DNA of 64,000 bases from Pipra filicauda (lineage: Eukaryota; Chordata; Aves; Passeriformes; Pipridae): positions 806,001 to 870,000 of the forward strand of contig NW_024104909.1 of NCBI RefSeq assembly GCF_003945595.2, written 5' to 3'. The position numbers were made by a program, and so were the translations under genes. Shown here piece by piece: positions 40,077 through 51,900 of the stretch (its first letter is position 1; each line of letters starts with the position of its first letter). The notes below the pieces were generated by a model. That model made no database searches. It saw only the letters and a program-made list of their open reading frames with translations, and was not told where the DNA came from.

Positions 40077-43000
40077 TAAAAGCCTGGAAGCCCAACACAC
40101 TGAATCACCGTAATTAACACTCTGGCCTCCCGCCACGAAGGCTCAGCATCTGAAACAGTCCCTAAAAGGATATTAGGAAGTGAGAAGGCGAAATACAGTT
40201 CTACCTGCGCAGCAAGCAGCGCTTATTTATTCGAAACGAAAACACTTACTGTTAGTGCAATCCTCTGACACTCGTATTCCTGATCCTTTGCCCACTTGGA
40301 GCTGGACTCGTCAGACTCCCAGCAGCACAAAATGTTAATGTTTTGCCTGCGAGCTGCCTTCCAGGCTGCTCTTTCTCCCTACAGCTCTGGAAACATTGCT
40401 GGAGCCGTGGATTTCACGGGAGCTGCTCCCCGAGTAAAGTGTCTCTAAAGCACAGTGAACAAGGCATGGCTTCCTGCTGCCCCAGATACAGCAATTCCTC
40501 CCGGGAATGGCAAACAAGAATCTCTAAGAGGGTTTTGCTGTTAAATCTTTTCTTGTTAAGACTAGGAAGAGAAAATCTGCTTTGTGACAGTGGCACTGTG
40601 GGGAGTTCAAACCCAAGGGTCACAAGAGAGGCACGCTGGCAACAGGAACCTCGCTGGAGGGGAGATTTAATACACAAGTTCCTCCAGAAAACAAAAACAA
40701 ACCCCCACACAATTCATCACACCGCTGCCATTTCTAAATTAGAATAAACAGCCACGCAGAAAATGTATGTTAGTGCCTGAAAAACCAGCCAGAAATTCAG
40801 CCTGGTGTGGTACAAAACCCGGGAGAGGGGAATTGGAGGCTGCCCCCATTTCCTACACATCGTCCTCATTATGGAGCAGCAACACAAAACCCAGTCCCTC
40901 CACCTACACCCTTAGAGGGGACACCAACACAGAACTTTTCAGATGTTACTGCAAACAAGGTGCTTTCAAATAAAATAAACTTTAAAAATGCTTGGCAAGA
41001 ACATTCCTTTCCCAGTTGGCAGACGAGTGCCCCAAGCTCACACCTCTCCAAGATCCTGAATTTAAAATCTGAGCCAAAATGGCTCCTTTTCCTTTCCTTT
41101 CTCAGTGACTTTTCCAGCATGAGACACTCAGATTGAGCTCAAAAACCCCACTGCTGCTGTTTTAAGCCAGTAACATTTAAAATGGATTCTGGCAGAGGTG
41201 TCTGCTCTGACAGACATATAGTAAGCTGAAAAGGAGAAATTAAAAACTTAATTAAAAGCTAATGTTGGAAAACTGAGCAACTCCTGTTCCCACCTTTCTG
41301 CAAGGAGGAAAGTGTGGGGGGGGGACACAGTGTGAGACATGAAGCTCTAATTCTTTTTGCAGCACTCTGTATTGAAGCAATCAGACACACTTTGGTTAAA
41401 AAAAAAAGGCAGGAAGATGGAAATGATCTTACTCTGAGAATGATTTTGGATACTGCTTGACTTCCACGTTTGTAGACAAGGTGCTCAGCCAAGACAGAAC
41501 TTTCTCTGCTGTTACTCTGAACAGCTTAAGCCCAGTTGGTTCCTTAAAAGCATCTTAAGATGTCACTGGAGGGAATTCCTGCCCATGACCCACAGCAACC
41601 TGTGATGAGCAGGGAGGCTGAGCCTCCTGGATTTCTGAATCAGCTCTGCCAGGAAGTCCCTGGGTCTGCACCTGTAATTCCTCAGGTATTTACAACAGCA
41701 CTGTCATCCACAGTCAGCCTTTGCAACCACAGTTTCCCCTGCTCCTGCTCACTCCAAAAATTATGCTGGGAGTGGCCAGGGTGGGGGGCATAGGGGTGGA
41801 AAATGGACAGGAAGTGAGGGAATGGCTTTTGGGGTGGCAGGACCAGTTCCCATCCACTGATGGGCTACAAGAGCACCATTGACTCACTGACTGACAGACT
41901 ACACTGGCCCAACCCCTGTATTCATAACACCCCCCAAAAAGCCCTCCATGAAGCAACAAACACCCCCACATGTAAATAAAGATCATCCTTAGTAGGGGAG
42001 AAAACACCAGACAGGAGAGAAGCACCAGACTTTGTTAACAAAAATAAATGCACGTGTTCTGTTAAAGGCTCTTTGGCTAAAGACCAGTTTCTGAATTCCA
42101 CTGAATTCATCACATCCAAGGCCAGCCCAGATACCTGAAATCAGGATGATTCACACTGGTTTAGGAAAAGAAGTGAAAATTAAGAATGGCACAGGTTTCA
42201 AAAGGCATTCACAGGCCAGCCACCTACCAACCAGTCAGACACAAGTCAATTTGCTTTAAGGACACCCAGCAACAAGCTGAGAGAAACAGCAGTGACTTCA
42301 AAGAGCAAAATGACCTATCAGAGCAACACTTACACACTACTGAATGTTTCTTCATTTACCACCAGGCACAGAAACACAAATTAAAGCAGTTTACAAGACA
42401 CAACAGAACCACTTTTTAAGCTGCAAGATAAACCCTCCTACTTTACAAGCCTGGCACCCACCCCTGCTTCTAAGGGGGGGTGAGGCTGCTCAGTCTTACC
42501 TTGTAAATAAATGAGTTCACACTGGAATTATAACACATTGGGACAGAGCCACCAGTTGGGGGGGGTTGTTGGTTTTTTGGGGTTTTTTTCCACTTCCCTT
42601 GTGAGACACCTGCTGGAGTTTATTCATACAGACAACTGGTTTATCTGAAAACACCACACACTAGTGCTCCCAAAACACTCCCACAAGAGTCCTCCAAAAA
42701 GGCTTCTGAGGAAACTAAGCTGGGCTAAGGAGAGTCTGTGGCAGATTAAAGAAGTTAACTAAGATAATTAATTACATTAAACAAATCTAGCATGAATCCA
42801 CACTGAAAAGAGATTCCAGCTATGATCTATTCAGCAAATTCATAACTAGATGGAAGAAGAGAGTAATAGATATGCAACAAAACTGACTGATGATCCTTTG
42901 GGATAAGGCACAGATTTCCAGGATGGTAACATTTTAAGATGTTGACAGGTGTAGAAAGCTCTCACAATGCCCAGAGACAAATAAATCTGTAAGTTGGTAG

Positions 43001-43749
43001 ATAAAAAAGAGAAAGGAGAGAGGCAAACAGTTCCAATTTGTGTGAACCACTGCAAGGGGGAAAAACATCCACCTTCTCACAGCGAGTTCCCTGAGAACAT
43101 TTGTTGCTCGGCAGCAAAGGAGGATAATGGGAATTATCAAAACAAACAGAGAGGGGAAAACACGCATCTAGAAAGTCTGGTGTGAGCTGGGGACAGAGAT
43201 TTAATGCCTCTATGTATCTGTCAGTAAAAAGCCAGGCACTGAGACGCGTTCTCGGGAGGGGAAAGATCTCCAAGATCACCCAGCACGGGCTGGGAGCGGC
43301 TGCAGCACGACACAACCGGGATAAACCACAACAGACCCAGAGCAGGCCGAGCTCAAACACAACACAGTTAACATAATTAAACATCTGAACAGCTCGCAGT
43401 GCGATATGACAATAATCTGATGCCTGTGGATGTCTGAGACACGTGCTTTGGCTCCCGGCTGGACACGGCAAAGTCGGCAGGGAAGAAGCAGCCCCGGCCA
43501 GTGACAGGATATGGGAACAGCAGCACTTCCAGCACCAGCAGTCTCCAGAATGGGGGTGCTGTTTTCACCACGTACACAAGGCAGGTACATCCCACCCCGC
43601 AGAGCCCGAGGGCACGGGCACGGCCGCCGGAACACCGCTGGAAACGCACCTGCCGCCGTGCCGTGAAGACTCCGGGGCAACACTAAAGGCTCAGCTTGTC
43701 CAGTTACACTTAAAAAACCACAACGCACGCTCCGCAAAACCCCCGGCCG

Positions 43750-44300
43750 TCAGCCCGCGTCCAAACAAACCCGAGCAACTCTTTCCTCCCCGCGGGGAAG
43801 CAGCGGGATCCCGCCGTACGCGACACATTCCCGGCTCTCCCGCGGGGAATTCGGCCGCGGGGGAGGAGGAAATGGGGCGGGACACAGGCGAGGGGCTCTC
43901 CGTTACTAGGCAGGGCGGGAGCGCATCCCGCGGGCCCCGCGGCCTAGTGGCGGGGAAGGGGCGGGGTTGCCATGGCGACCGGATGGGCCCGTCCCGGGTG
44001 CAGCCGCCATGACAACCCCGGCCCGGCCGCCCTGCCACGGAGACCCCCCCCAGATCGCTCCTGGCTCACCTGGGAGGGGCGGCGGGCGCGCCCTCAGCAC
44101 ATCCCGGAGCGAGGCCGGACTTGGGACCGGGGGGGACACGGACACGGCGGCCACTTCCTCAACCGGGGCACCGCGCAGTAACGCGCCTCCCCATTGGCTG
44201 CCGCCGCCGCGCGTGACCGCTGGGGCCGCGCACGCGCAGAGCGGGGCAGAGCCGGTCCCCTGAGGCCGCGCGGGCGGCGCCGGGCGCTGCTCGTAATTAA
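43750..44300 (-). promoter_or_regulatory. NAA60: CpG-island promoter and probable first exon of NAA60
   Basis: A CpG-dense island in an otherwise AT-rich area. On the minus strand a CCAAT box (44197-44193, within CAGCCAATGG) is followed about 125 bases later by a strong donor, CCCAG|GTGAGC, with the exon ending at 44070. This suggests a short untranslated first exon of roughly 44070-44130 feeding the coding exon at 32663. The pairing is inferred from position and strand; no transcript proves it. Confidence 0.6.
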
Positions 44301-44540
44301 AGGGGCTGTTAATTAACGGGGCGTCCGTGAGCGCAGGCACTTGCGAAATGGGAGGTGGGGTTGCGTCACACCCCTGTGTCACCTGGCCGGAAGTTTTCCC
44401 TCCGTCCTACAATGGAGAAGGACACGGGAGACTTCTCACAGTGCAGGGACTTGGTGACAGTAATGACTCTAATCCTGAAATTAGGAGTGTTTAAGGGTTT
44501 TTTCTTGTTGTCGAAGCTCTACAAAGTGAGTTGAGACAGG

Positions 44541-44592
44541 ATATTTCAGTCGGAAAGGACCTACAATGCTTACCAAGTCCAACTGGCATATT
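44541..44592 (-). repeat. CR1 3' tail fragment, minus orientation
   Basis: ATTTCAGTCGGAAAGGACCTACAATG-type text, broken here at ATTTCAGTCGGAAAGGACC, resembles the last bases of a CR1 or its relatives read on the minus strand. Only about 50 bases remain next to the AAT/ATT tract. Confidence 0.55.
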
Positions 44593-44593
44593 G

Positions 44594-44700
44594 ATTTATT
44601 TTTAATAATAACAATAATAATTGTAATTAATAATCAGAAATACAAATTATTATTGTTATTGTTGTTGTTATTACTACTATTATTATTATTATTATTTAGA
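44594..44700 (+). repeat. Interrupted AAT/ATT microsatellite
   Basis: Low-complexity AT-rich tract made of AATAAT and TTATTG/TTATTA words, lying between two CR1 tail fragments of opposite orientation. Confidence 0.85.
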
Positions 44701-44707
44701 TTAGATA

Positions 44708-44765
44708 ATGTGGGGGTTGGACTAGATGAAATCCAGAGGTGCCTTCCAACTCCAACTATTCCATC
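44708..44765 (+). repeat. CR1 3' tail fragment, plus orientation
   Basis: Contains GGGGTTGGACTAGATGAAAT and GTGCCTTCCAACTCCAACTA, the classic final bases of a CR1 element, followed directly by an ATT microsatellite. Confidence 0.85.
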
Positions 44766-44766
44766 A

Positions 44767-44820
<54 letters not shown>

Positions 44821-44832
44821 TATTATTATTAA
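44764..44832 (+). repeat. (ATT)n microsatellite at a CR1 3' end
   Basis: About 20 ATT units with one interruption near 44819. It starts immediately after the CR1 tail, so it probably grew from the element's 3' end. The length is likely polymorphic. Confidence 0.9.
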
Positions 44833-45469
44833 ACTTCCCTTTCCAGAGAAGGACAGCCACAGTTCCCTTTCCAGCTTTCATTCAAATCAGGCTTTCCCAT
44901 CTTCCATCTAATTTGTCCTTATTTTGCAGCCAGTGTGGAACCAGAGCCCCCACATCACCTCACACAAGGACCAGAGCAGCAGAGGTCCTTGTCACAGCCA
45001 CTGATGTGTAGAAAGAACCCTCTTTTCCTGCTTTTTCACCTCTTGGAGGGGGCTCAGAGAAGGACAGCACGACAAGAAAGGGGCTGGACACCACATTTGG
45101 TTGTTGTGCCAAGAGCAGCACGTTCTGCCGCCCTTCCCCGATGATCCCATGCATCCCTGTGCCCCACTCAGAGCTGGCCTGAACACCACAGCCAGCCTTT
45201 GGCCAGTTTGCCAGCCAGCATTAACAAAACACGCCAGATCTCACCCCAAATTTTCAAGAATCACTGACTGAGGTGTCTGGAAAGGGCATTTCCCCAGCTG
45301 GCAGGTCGATGGGTCACTGAGTTTTGTCCCCTCCCTAGCACAGGCCTAATGAGTTGGACCTTCTAACCAACTGAAAGATAAAAAAAATCTTAATTGTTTT
45401 AATTCTCATTCTTCTAATTGTTTGACAGAGAAATGGCAGATTTGTTTCAATGCTTCTTAAATTGGTTCC
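44833..45469. other. Intergenic gap between INTS15 3' end and NAA60 promoter
   Basis: No exon, RNA gene or recognisable repeat beyond the CR1/ATT block just to the left. It separates two minus-strand genes in tandem. Confidence 0.5.
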
Positions 45470-45475
45470 TTTAAT
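45470..45475 (-). terminator. INTS15: Possible poly(A) signal ATTAAA of INTS15
   Basis: Reads ATTAAA on the minus strand, about 500 bases after the INTS15 stop. It would give a 3'UTR of roughly 0.5 kb. An AATAAA on the minus strand near 44596 lies within repeat sequence and is a less likely alternative. Confidence 0.45.
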
Positions 45476-45976
45476 AGGAAGTGCTGCTTTACTCTACCCT
45501 TGTGCTTCCCAAACAAATGTCTGTGTTCCAAAAATATACAGTGTACACATCCTCTGTAGCTATAGATACAAACATTTACAAAGAAACAAGCAGGCTGGGG
45601 TGGAATAGCTTGGAAAAACCCAAAAATCACACGGGGCCTTTTCTCCTGGCCCCCCCAGAGCCAGAGCAGCTGGGCTCAGTGTGCCGTGAACACATCCAGG
45701 TGAAAAATGCACGACTGAGGAATATCAGACCCTTGGAGCAAAAGGATTTTCCACACACAGCAGAGGTTTGGAGTTTCTGCTGCATATTCCCACCCCCTGT
45801 TTTGTCCCTTAGTATCTGCATCCCGTGTCCAAACCTTCCACGCCTGCTGCCAAAGGGCCGATCCCTCACGCTCGGCTTCACTCCAGAGAGGAAAATGTGG
45901 TTCCCAGGACAGTTTGGTTTTATCTTCGAGGCTTCCCCAGGCTTCAGGGGAGCTGGGACACCGCGCAGCCTCGGTC

Positions 45977-48900
45977 CTAGCGGATGGGCCGGTACGGGAA
46001 TGTCATTCCTGGAATGAAGGTCTGCACGGGGTGTGCCGGGAGCGCGGGGTGCGCCGGGAGCGCGGGGTGAGCGGCGTGCGCGGGGTATCCCAGCGGAGGG
46101 GTGTGGATGTGGGGGTAAAATCCTGGTGGCAGGGCCCCGTGGGTGGGCTGCTGCACTGGACCCGAGATCACCAGCTGGAGCAGGCTGTGGAGAGAAATCC
46201 AGACAGGAGGGAGGATTGTTAGAGCAGCTTCTGTGGTGAATCCAAGGGCGACTCGCACCCGACGCGCAGCACAGCTGAGGGGCGAGGACAGGGACTCGAT
46301 TATGCTCTTTGCAGCTTCCAGAAGACTCTTTTTTTCCCTTTTCCCCCCTCTTTTTTTTTAAACTCAGTCGCTCTTTGCAAAGAGGCAAGAAGCAATTACG
46401 CTTAGGGTCAGGTAATACAGGCAGGGAGTTGGGGATGGGACAACTGAGGGGCAGGTTCCTGGCTGGAATTTCATTTCCCTTTCTGTGTATTTGTTTTAAC
46501 ACAGGCTGGGCAAGAGCAGATATAAGGTGGGAGCCACTGAAATCCCCTTCAGTCAGGAGCCCAGGGAAGAAGTAATCAGCATTATGTCACCTGTAGCCCT
46601 GGGTGAGCAAAGGCCAGATTTCAGGAAGATAAATTTTTAGAGGAGATTTTGTCTCAACAGCCCTCAAGTGTCCTGGAACAAGCATCAAAAACAACAGAGC
46701 TGCAGAAAGGTCTCTTACTTGTTATGTGGTAGCCTGGAGCACACAGTCCTCAAGTCATCTGAAAGAGGACAGAACACATAATAATAAGGATGAAGCAGAA
46801 ATTAGAGTGATTTTCCTCTTTGCTGTCCTTTCTAGGAAGGTCAGATTACTGAATAATCAGTAATTTTACTGAGTAATTAGTGAATAATCAGCAATCTGTC
46901 ATCATCACCAGTCATCAACACATCCAGAATCCCATTCTCAGGCCCCAAAACCTCCACAGGGGAGAAAATGTTCTCCATCTCACCAGCCTTCCACACCAGC
47001 CACTGTACTGTATGTTTGACATTTAAGGCAGACCAAGCCTTAGGATGGATTTTCCAATGCCAATATACCAACAAGGAGTAACTAAGACATAGGAAACACA
47101 AGGCATGACTGCCCACTGAATATAGCATTTATGAGGAGAAAGGCATCAGAAAAGCAAGGCAAAGGTTACCCAATGCCTGTTTTGTCTTGGTTTGGTGTTT
47201 TTGAAACACTGACAGTGTAAAGAAAGGATTGAGTTGTTTTTGGGTTTTTTTGCTGAGATCTGTCAACTAGAAATTGCACCTTTTTTACCATCTCCAAACT
47301 TCTGCTCAAGCAGAATAACTAGAACCAAGGAATTTAACAAGATATCCTGCTGATAGAGTGCTTTCAGGAACAGCTGGAGAACAAACCTGCCTTTGTAGAT
47401 AGAACCACTCCCAAAACACTGAGATATCTGATATTTCAGCAGCACCTTACACTGAACTACCTTCTACAGTAAGAGCAAGTGCTCAGAATGTTCCAGGTGA
47501 ACAACTAAGAACCAACACAGCTGAAATAAGCCATCAGCTCAAAAAACTCCAATTTCTGCTTGTTCTTATTACATTTGGAGCTACTTTATAAAAGATTAGG
47601 AAGAAGAACACTGAAAATTGACCAGCAGCACTGGTTCAGCCAGGGCTAAAGCCTTAGGCACCTGCTTAGGCAGAGGCCACTCTCTGCAGTTGGGGTCTGC
47701 ACCAACTGTCCCAGTGGTTGGGGAGCTTTAAGCCTTCTGGTCACACCCAAAACTCCCTGTTTTCAAGAGAATACAACAAGAAAACAGCCTGTCTGGCTGA
47801 CTCTGTGCTGTGTTGAGGCACTTCCCTTTTTCATCTCTGCAGGTCTTCTGGAAAGAACCAGCTTTGGAGACAGGAAAGCCAGACAAAAAAACCACATTAG
47901 CAGCCTTTTTTTAACAAGTTTAACTGAAATTGCACACACTGTAATGGGGTCTCATTACAGGTGAGCTGAACGCCCAGAGGTTCCAGATGAAGTGTGCTTG
48001 TTTGCTTTACAAATTCTTTGTCTAGCACACCCCCCCTGTGGGTTTATGTGCTTCATGGACTCTCCTCCAGCAGGCAAACTCAGAGATGTCAAACTGAGGC
48101 ACAACTGGACAGTGCTTTTTAAATAGCTACAAGCAATTCTGAGGGGAACAAATTTGTCCCTGTGCCAGACACCCAGGTTTAACCCCCTTGTGCACACTGC
48201 AGGGTTGAGGATCAGTTCAAAGCAATGCATGTCACCTACATCAGTGATCTCTCTTATTCTCCATCCAGCTATTTTCCCTGAGCTATTTCCTGCACTATTG
48301 CTTTCCAAGAGGGGCAAACTACTAATCCTGCTGTGAGCACGTTGATCTTCACTCCCCTCACTCCAAAACCCCCTCTTACAACTTCTGCACACTGGAGGAA
48401 AAGAATCCTGTGCCAGGGTCTGTACCAGCCCCACCAACAACTCACCTCTAGTGCACAGGAGTGCTCCCGATGCCATGGCCACTTGCAAAGCCTGGGCCAG
48501 CCTGTCCAGAGCCAGTTCAATCTCTTTGGATGCATTGAGAGGATTGAGTTCATCAGACAGTCTGTTGATTTCCTCGACCAGCGGAACCACGTGGTCAAAG
48601 GGCACCAGCCCCAGGCGCCCGTAAAGGTTCTTCTCCGTCAAGTGCCCCTGAAGCATCATAAGAACCTGCAGGACACTCAGGTGCAGCTTTGAGTACAGCT
48701 GGTGGCAATCTTTGTCTTCTCCTGAAGCCGAGTCCTTGGCAATTTTGCTGGGAGCGTGTCCATTGGAGAGAGAGGCTTTCTTCTTCCTCTTGTAGGCCAG
48801 GGGGGCCTTCACGCACCAGCGGATCAGTCCGGTCAGCGGGGTGAGCTCCAAAAACCCTATGGGCAGGTTGGCTGCAATGGGAGTGTTCAGGAAGGTGATG

Positions 48901-51900
48901 AGGATCAAACGGGGGTCCTCAAAGATCCAGGAAACGATCAGCTCCAGCAGGTCTGAAGGAGGGATGAGGTCATCTGGAGAGAGGAAAGTTGGTGTTGGGT
49001 AAGCTGAGCCTTGCACTGAAGCACGGGACTTTAATTTAGTCTTTAATTAGTCTCTCACACACACCCTTCCTGCACTGTCACAATGATGCCTTCCCAATTC
49101 TGCTCCTTTTCTCAAGACACAGAGAAGATACAACCATGTTCCTGCCAACTTCACCTTCTCCACCTATTCCAAAGACACCACCAAACGCCAACATTTATCC
49201 CCTCTCCCAGCAAAGCTTCTTTTGTCGTTTTCTTCTCTCCCACCCATCATCTGCTCATTTCTTCCCTAAATTCAGTCTCCCTTTATCCCTTGCCACAGGA
49301 AGTACAAGGGGCAAGGGAAATAGGAAAAACTTGTTGGGTGAAGAGAAGGAAGTGCCAATCATTCAACTCATTTCCTTTAAGACTTACCTAAACAAACATG
49401 TTTAGGTAAAACAACGTAATAATATGATCACATGACATGTACAGGATTATAAGATTATGTAAAGCTTCAAATAAGAAGTGAAAGGTGCTCATGAACTTGA
49501 CTACAGACAAGAGAAACCCTGACTTGCCAGTAATCATCCTGTCACAGGCTGCTGGATTTGAAGAGCAAGCTCCCTTTTCTTGGGTCACCAAAAACATCTC
49601 AAATAAATGAAGGAATGAAAAAATTGCTTCCTATAACTCATGCTGTGTCCTTTCTGGCATGTCTTTTAATTACCTGGATGAACTTCCAAGTGGTTGCACA
49701 AAACAGATATAAAAATACTGAGATACAAAATACACTTTGAGCTCTAACAAATACTTAAAAAAACCACCATGAAGTCTAAGCCTCTCCCTCACCCTCAGTA
49801 ATGTCAAGCTGTTTATCTGGAGAAGACCATGCAAAACTTTTCCTTTATTGATAACAAACAGCATTTGCTTTTCTGGATTATAGGTGATGTTGGTATTTAG
49901 TGTATGGTTGTTCCCTGGTCTACCATAAGCTCTCTGTTACTGAGTAAAGCTAAATCAAACTTATTTTAGACAACCTCGTGTGTCTGATTAACAACCACCT
50001 CAGACAGGTTGTATCACTGGCAGTCACACTCATAGTTAAAGAGTGCACTGGAGATATGCTGTTGATTATGTATTTCTTGTCACTGCTCCACAGAAATCCT
50101 GCTCTGGCTTGCAAACATTCAGAATTTGTGTTTCTCCCCTTTTTGGAAGGAATCAGCCTGACAGGCAGCCCTGAGTCTACCTCAGGTCTGACTGCCCAGC
50201 CCAGACAGATCAGCTTTCACTCCCAGAGCTGCTCAGTCAATAAGGTCCCCGTGTCCTTTGCCCTCTGTGGGGGACAATGCCCTTTGTGTCAGGTGTTACC
50301 TGGCTGCTTCTCCAGCAAACACTCTCTCTTTTATCCAGAGAAGCTGTGGCTGCCCCAGCCCTGGAAGTGTCCAAGGCCAGGTTGGACAGGGCTTGGAGCA
50401 ACCTGGGCTAGTGGAAGGTGTCCCTGCCCAGGGCAGGGGGTGGAACGAGATGAGATTTAAGGTCCCTTCCAACTCAAACTGTTCTTGGATTCTACGACTC
50501 AGCCACGGAGTGGTTATTTTTATTCTTACCCCAGTGCCAGATGAGGCAACAGCCACACCCCTGAGCTGCTTCTGGCAATAATTCTTGGTAACACCTCTTT
50601 AGCATCCGAGCAGTTAATTCTCTTGCAACAGTTAATTTGTGTTGTGTCGCACCTCTTACTTGGAAAGACACAGCTGGGAAACACTTACCTGAAGAGAGGT
50701 CGTAGAGAGCTGTGACAGATGTGATGAACTGGCAGCAGAAGCGAGGGCTGGCACTGAAGATCTGCTTCAGGGTCTGGATGGAGCCTGGCACCAAGTTGCA
50801 GTAGTCGTCAACCAGTGCCCGGGCCAACCTCACACAGAACACAGCAGGGGTTCTCTGAGGGGGTGGCACATGAGGAAAGCAGATTACACCCTGTCACAGG
50901 GCTGCTCCAACATCTGTGTCCTCACTTTCCCAAAAGAGCAGTGTGCTTTCTCTCTCTCAGCATATCAAACATCCACTTGGACAAAACCAAAATCACTATA
51001 TCTCAATATAAAAATAGGTGGTGATAATTCATGCTTAAAGTATCCGTGGTTTAAAATTAAAACCTTTCAAATCAATATTGTGACTTGGAGATTTTTTTTT
51101 TTTACTACTTCAGTAACATTTCTTCCTTGTGAGGGTGGGGAGGCCCTGGCACAGGTTGCCCAGAGAAGCTGTGGCTGCCCCATCCCTGGAAGTGTCCAAG
51201 GCCAGGTTGGATGGGGCTTGGAGCAACCTGGGCTAGTGGAAGGTGCCCCTGCCTGTGGCAGGGGGTGGACTGGGTGAGCTTTAGGGTCCCTTCCAGCCCA
51301 AACCATTCTGTGACTCCACAATTCTAACACAGTTCTGGAGTTCAATTGGTTCAACCAGTTCAGTGACCTCCCAGTCACACCTGATATTTTTAATGTGGAA
51401 AAAATTCTGTGCAATCCTCAGGCCTTTTAAAAGCTGCAATCTGCAAAAAAATACACCTTCTCCTGCTATCCAGGTTACATCCTATCCTCCTCTCCCAAGG
51501 CTCACCAGGTGGGAAAAGTGACCCCAAGGAAAAATTGCTGGTCCTACTTCTCCCACCTTTCCCTCCCAGCACATTCTTTCTGCTCTTCCCCTTCCATCAA
51601 AACCAGGTGACTTCTGCACATCCCATGAAGGCAGCAGGAACTGCACTTCCCAAGGTTTACAGTGGGAAATCTCAACAGGAAAAGGGGAAGACAGAGGAGA
51701 TCCCTGACATACCACACTCATGGAAGACAGACGCAGGTATTTTGTGCCCAAATCTCAAGAGAGATGCCTCTTCCATGCACAGACCTGCACATCAGGCAGG
51801 GTTTATTTCCCAAACTCCTTGGCTTCTTCAAGCAAGGTGACCATGAACTGCCAAGGTTTGTTCCCTGTGTTGGTCAAATTCTCACTGAGCCCTTTCAATG

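Larger units (their letters stand above)
32664..44069 (-). other. NAA60: Long first intron of NAA60 (5'UTR intron), no gene seen
   Basis: Between the acceptor before the NAA60 start codon exon (32663) and the proposed first exon near 44070 lie 11.4 kb without a recognisable coding exon on either strand. The sequence is AT-richer than its flanks. All open frames are short and carry no known similarity. Further untranslated NAA60 exons may be hidden here, but I cannot place them. Confidence 0.55.

Noticed and set aside
44566..45011. Leu/Ile/Tyr-homopolymer frames near 44.7 kb
   Set aside because: Direct translation of the ATT microsatellite.
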